A stretch of DNA of 64,000 nucleotides from Coptis chinensis (lineage: Eukaryota; Streptophyta; Magnoliopsida; Ranunculales; Ranunculaceae): positions 63,185,001-63,249,000 of the forward strand of contig CM027384.1 of NCBI GenBank assembly GCA_015680905.1, read 5' to 3'. A program made the translations under genes and the position numbers. The notes under the pieces are model-generated. The model did no database searches. It worked only from the letters and a program-made list of their open reading frames with translations, and was not told the origin of the DNA. Position 1 is the stretch's first letter. The number at the start of each line of letters is the position of its first letter. Positions 59,645-64,000 of this stretch are shown in pieces.

Positions 59645-61903
59645 AACTAATTTCCGCTTGAACTCTTGCCAGCTTGCCTCTTATTTGATTTACTCGCTCG
59701 CCGTGATTCTCGCAATGTCAGTTCTAGCACCTGCGCTTCTAACTACGCGACTCTATCATGTGTCTTTTTTTTCTATTCTCGCTCGGCCACCAAATAATGA
59801 TAGTATTCGTCAGTTGTAGTCATAAACGAATCGCATCCCATGCATCATTAGCTGCAACTCGATATATCGCGCTCTAAGTGTAGCCTACAAAAAAATCAAT
59901 AACTTTAAGAAAAACCATCACTATAAACTAAATATAATTCAAGTTTCAAAATATAAACCAAATACTAACCTCATCTAGAGTGTTAAAATCCGGGACAAGA
60001 TTTAGAAGATAACTTTGATCAATATGAGGTATAGGTATGGCGACATGCATTCCCTGAGATGTAACTATGTCATAACTCCGTGGGTTAGCCGGATCAAAAG
60101 GAGCTGGAACAAAAGACTCGTAAGGATCTTGAGATGAAAAGTAAGGCTCAGCAGAGTGTGGGATACGCAAATCACTTCTAATAGTCTTATGTCCCACAAA
60201 GTTCATGTTAGCAGCTCTATACATGTTAGCAGACAATATAAGACCCTTTGAGACACGATTCCAGTAACTATCGTAGTCACCATTCACATCTAAATATAGA
60301 GAAGTTTGTGGCCACAAGCCTTCATGCATTCTAAGATAGGACCTCCACTGACTGGCTCTTCCCAATGGGCACATACTCTCCGGAGGAAGGTGTGGGATGA
60401 AAGGTGTCCCAACGATTTGGTGCCAACACCTATCACCCAGGTACCACACGATGATACCTCCAAACTCAAAGACAATTCAGCGCATTGTAAGATTATACGA
60501 ACGACGTACACGGTGAATCGTCTCACGTAACCAAACACCATCCATGGTATCTCCCTCCACATCATCAACATTTAATTCCATATATCGAGTATGAAACTAT
60601 GGTGTCCATTGTATCGTCAATGCCGACCTAGTCTCGAGTTGGCTACGATCTAAGTAAATGTTATGGTGTTCTTGACTAGTTCGGCAATCTTTAAAGTCAT
60701 TCATACATGCTCTAATCCATGGGACGATATCACGGTCCATGTTCGGTCTCAAAATAGGAGTCATGGTAGGTACGTACTCATGCTACCAATAATATCATAA
60801 AAACAAATATCAAAATTAAACTTGTACGTAATTTAAAAATTGTAATTCTATCATAAAGTTATAATACTAAAAATTTAAAACTTACTTGTAAAATAGGGGT
60901 GAAGCCACCACATTGACCATCCGCAACATTAGTTGTGACTCGACACGCTTGATCCAAAAAATCAAAGCTCCAAACATAGCACCACCCCAATCATACTGAT
61001 GCATGTAATAATCTAACCAAATCAAATACTCTATCCAACCTAATCTCAGTAAACTTTCACCCGTGGGGAAGAAACACTACGTGATTAAGTAAATATATAA
61101 TGCTCTCAAATATCTCTCTCAATCTGTACCCGTATCGAGTACCAACCTTCGTCACTCTCTTTCGTCTTCTCTATGAACTCATTCACAAAAAAATAGAGGG
61201 TTTGATACCCCCTTTAGCCCAATGCTCCGGCCTTATATTCGGCCAACTTTGTTGTGCATAATCAAAAGTCATGAACCGACCTTCTCCAAATGTAACGGCC
61301 TTTCCCCTTCCTACGCTCATTCCGTAGTATAGTAATATCCATTAGAGTGATGCCTATCTCGCCTTGTGGAAAGTGGAAAGTGTGAGTTGTGTCCCACCAC
61401 CACTCGATCAAAGCGTATATCAAACTACGATCGGCATTTTGATAACCACATCGAAACAATAACCCAAACGGAGATTGTAAAATTTCATTTCTTATGCATT
61501 AAAAACAATCTCATTTGGCAATCATTCTCTTCCACCAATTGTTCACGGATGCCCAACAACACCGCAATTTCATCTCCCCCCTTCCCTTCTTCCCTAAACA
61601 TTTATTCAAAATATTTATTCATTAAAATTAAAGAAAATACAAATTATGATGTTAAAGAAATCAAATTTAACGATCAAATGCTTACTATATTTACACGATG
61701 AGAGATGTGAGTTTTCGGGTTTCTAGTCAATGTAACATGTGTTAGTGGATCGACTGGGTCCGGAAATTGAATTATTGTAGAGTTTTGCAAATTATAGACT
61801 TCATCGATGTTTTCATCTTCATCGACGTTTAGCGTTGACGTCGACTCTTGTGTCAATCTACTAACTGATTTTTACCGAAAAATCGTTTACCTTTGTTACT
61901 CAT
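59645..61903 (-). pseudogene. Plant mobile domain (MAIN-like) gene, degenerate
   Basis: A start-like ATG at 61903 (MSNKGKRFFGKN) is soon closed. Across frames: QFPDPVDPLTHVTL, LIEWWWDTTHTFHFPQGEIG with ITLMDITIL (the most diagnostic PMD stretch), WSFDFLDQACRVTTNVADGQ, QWTP, MELNVDDVEGD, IVWYLGDRCWHQIVGT and SQWRSYLRMHEGLW. A C-terminal coiled-coil-like LEAQVLELTLRESRRASKS ends near 59645. PMD proteins such as MAIN act in transcriptional silencing and genome stability, and related domains occur in transposons. Multiple stops make this copy non-functional. Introns were not resolved. Confidence 0.75.
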
Positions 61904-61974
61904 TTTGCGTGGCACCTGCAATTCAATCAACAATATCCTCTTTATAACTTCAATTTAAACAAAACGCACAATTT

Positions 61975-62200
61975 CAAACTAACATTAATCAATTCCAACA
62001 TTCTAATTCAATAACAATTCAATTCAATTCAATCACAATTCTAATTCAATCACAATTCAATTCAATTCAATTCTAAAATCAACATTCAATTCAATTCTAA
62101 AATCGAATTTGCAATTCTAATTCAATTCAATTCAATTCTAAAATCAATTCAATTCAATTCAATCACAATTCAATTCAATTCAATCACAATTAACATTTCT
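61975..62200. repeat. Simple repeat rich in (ATTCA)n
   Basis: About 225 bp of ATTCAATTCAATTC and CAATCACAATTC variants, inside the PMD transposon upstream of its gene. Confidence 0.9.
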
Positions 62201-62808
62201 AAAATCGAATTTCAATAGGAGAGTGAAATTTACGAGTATTGAGCACAAAAATGAGTGAATTGAGGAATAAAGGAGTGAATTATTATTGGTTTTGGTTTTT
62301 GGGAGTGAGGAGAGAAGATGAGTGAGGGATTGAGGAATTGAAGGAGTGAATTGATAAGATATTTGTGCGTTATAGTGTCTGGAGTGTATAGACGGCAAAG
62401 TTTATGTCGTCTATTGCAATTTAACGTACAGACAATAGAAACTCTGTCGTCCGTATCCCGAACTTAATAGCTGTTAAAAGTCTCCATTGGACTGGTTTTT
62501 CGAATTTGGGCTGCCAAATTTAGCTGGGGCTGCTAAAGGGCCTATGTGACACCTTTTAGCAGCCCATTATAGCTGCTCCCCATTGGACTTGCACATAGTT
62601 GATAGCATACCACATCCACAAAAAGTGTCTAGTCCACAAGTACTAACTCAGCGTTCTGCCCACCAAGTGAAATAGTTTTAGTGTATACGTGCACGCCCCA
62701 CTGTTATTCTTACAAAACCATTACAATATATAGCACCAAACAGCTATACCAATATGGTGAGTGTATCTGTGCATCCTCTGATCATCATCACCCTCCAATA
62801 CCTAGAGG

Positions 62809-63088
62809 TAGGGCAGAGATCGGGTCAGGTTTGGGTCGAATATGGCTTTATCCGAATTCGAACCCGAATAGTTTCACAATATTCAAATCCGAACCCGAAT
62901 AAAACCAAAATTTAATATCCAAAATTTCAAACCCGATCGGATAACACTAAAAATTCAAAAAAAAACCCAAAAATTTTATCCAACCCCGACCCGAATAAAT
63001 AAACGGATATGAAAATACACCTGAACCCGATATATTTGGTAATGGGGTTGGTTCGGATTTGGGTCTACCTACCCGATTCCCTGCCCTA
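62809..63088. mobile_element. hAT-type MITE (280 bp), 8-bp TSD CCTA(G/A)AGG
   Basis: Ends TAGGGCAGAGATCGGGT and, inverted, TAGGGCAGGGAATCGGGT. Flanks are CCTAGAGG (62801-62808) and CCTAAAGG (63089-63096). The interior consists of CCGAACCCGAAT-type motifs. No transposase. Confidence 0.9.
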
Positions 63089-63096
63089 CCTAAAGG

Positions 63097-63428
63097 TCCC
63101 GCGAACTTTTAAAAATGATATTTGTTGCAACTGTAAAATGAGAATATTGCTGATTGTAGGGATTGAATTTTGATGATTATAGGGATTACACAATTACTGT
63201 ATTTTCTTGAAAACATCCTTTTTTGCTACTCCATATTTTGATGCAAGATTTAACCTTTATTTGTTCTCCTTGTGGTCACGGGGGTCAATGGACAATGGTA
63301 ATTAATGACTTTACTGTCATGTGCACATTGGCATCTATAACACTATAGCACTCTCTTTTATCTTGCTTGCTTGGAAAATATGGGTCGCTGCCATGTCTGC
63401 ATGTAGGTTATTTCATGTTTGCTCATTT
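63097..63428. other. Intergenic DNA, no gene
   Basis: AT-rich; nothing recognised. Confidence 0.6.
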
Positions 63429-63710
63429 CAATGGCTCCCCATCCCTTTAAAAGTAGAGCTAAAGTCAACAGATTTTACTCTTTATCATTAATTTCCTCTT
63501 AAAAGTAGAGCTAAAGTCAACATTTTACTCTCTATCTTTATTTTACTCTCCATATATAGAGAGTAAAATAAGGATAGAGAGTAAAATCTTATATGGAGAG
63601 TAAAATAAAGATAGAGAGTAAAATCCTTTGTATATATACAGAGGAAATTAATGATAGAGAGTAAAATCTGTTGACTTTAGCTCTACTTTTAATGGGATAG
63701 GGAGCCATTG
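63429..63710. mobile_element. Foldback MITE with ~70-bp inverted ends
   Basis: Left CAATGGCTCCCCATCCC, then AAAAGTAGAGCTAAAGTCAA, CAGATTTTACTCT, TATCATTAATTTCCTC. The right arm is the same in reverse complement. A second, nested inversion of GAGAGTAAAATAARGATAG surrounds the centre near 63553-63560. The transcript would fold into a long hairpin. A target duplication is not clear. Confidence 0.85.
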
Positions 63711-64000
63711 GACTCAACCTCAGAGATTCAAGACTTCGCTGCTATATTTGAAAAACATGAGCATTTAAAGTCAACAAACAAAGCATCACCTGAGGTCGAG
63801 AATTATGTACAACTTGGTAGTTGGACTTGTATAATTAGTTCATATCCAATTTGATTATGGTATAATAATTGATCTGTCCGATCTATTTTTTATACAGTTA
63901 ATTAGACTAAACCCTCCCCAAAGTATGTAGTAGTTTAAATTAAACCCCCTATTGTTTAAATCATATCTACACTAGATGATAGTCGGGTCTTCGGAATATC
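63711..64000. other. Intergenic DNA, no gene
   Basis: AT-rich; nothing recognised. Confidence 0.6.

Larger units (their letters stand above)
59176..62591 (-). mobile_element. TIR DNA transposon carrying a plant-mobile-domain gene
   Basis: Both ends are CAAGTCCAATGG(A/G)G, inverted (59176-59189 and 62578-62591). Inside each end lie palindromic motifs of the GACGGCA...TGCCGTC type: three on the left (59313-59425) and two on the right (62390-62457). The right end also has a second CTCCATTGGACTGG copy at 62482-62495. No target duplication was found, so the superfamily is uncertain. The interior gene is a MAIN-like (plant mobile domain) protein on minus. Confidence 0.65.

Overview
The window is nuclear DNA of a flowering plant, most likely a eudicot. 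It has AT-rich intergenic DNA, GT-AG introns, plant LTR retrotransposons (Ty1/copia, Ty3/gypsy Tat type), Helitron, CACTA, MULE and hAT elements, and an ABCB1-type auxin transporter with the 10-exon layout known for that gene. No bacterial operon, rRNA, tRNA or CRISPR signal was seen. The species cannot be named from the sequence.

Layout. (1) 1-44319 is one transposon pile inside a single host gene. A minus-strand FAR1/FHY3-related (FRS) gene has its FAR1 domain cut into pieces at 44319-44113, 7625-7487 and 6567-6551, with the rest beyond the left edge. The intruders are a copia element (1-6550), a MULE-like element with a 10-bp target duplication (6568-7486), and a head-to-tail pair of Helitrons (7626-14088 and 14089-44112) between a host A and a host T. 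Later insertions sit inside these: solo LTRs (3001-4253, 6958-7193), a LINE end (8745-9329), a 12.8-kb CACTA element (15750-28555), an RPL17 pseudogene (31070-31530), a hAT MITE (31949-32390) and a 9.3-kb Tat-lineage gypsy element (34682-44009). The Helitrons carry dozens of copies of a ~55-bp minisatellite.

(2) The CACTA element carries, all on + and with introns kept, fragments of at least four unrelated host genes: SUD1/CER9 (DOA10-type E3 ligase), a G3BP-like NTF2/RRM protein, a PDR-type ABCG transporter and the CCT theta chaperonin subunit. No transposase is visible.

(3) 45100-46260 is a truncated, damaged copy of the 3' end of the ABCB1 gene, joined to a copia remnant that keeps its 5' LTR and primer site (46261-50902).

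(4) 52708-58255 (minus) is the only complete host gene: an intact 10-exon ABCB1/PGP1-like transporter of 1304 residues, all exon phases consistent.

(5) 58633-64000 holds an unrecognised open frame cut by a TIR element (59176-62591) that carries a degenerate plant mobile domain (MAIN-like) gene, then a hAT MITE (62809-63088) and a long foldback MITE (63429-63710).

Only the ABCB1 gene looks functional. Most other coding sequence is retroelement or captured-fragment pseudogene. The main value of the window is the readable order of insertions, supported by exact target duplications and by a host reading frame that re-forms when the insertions are removed in thought.
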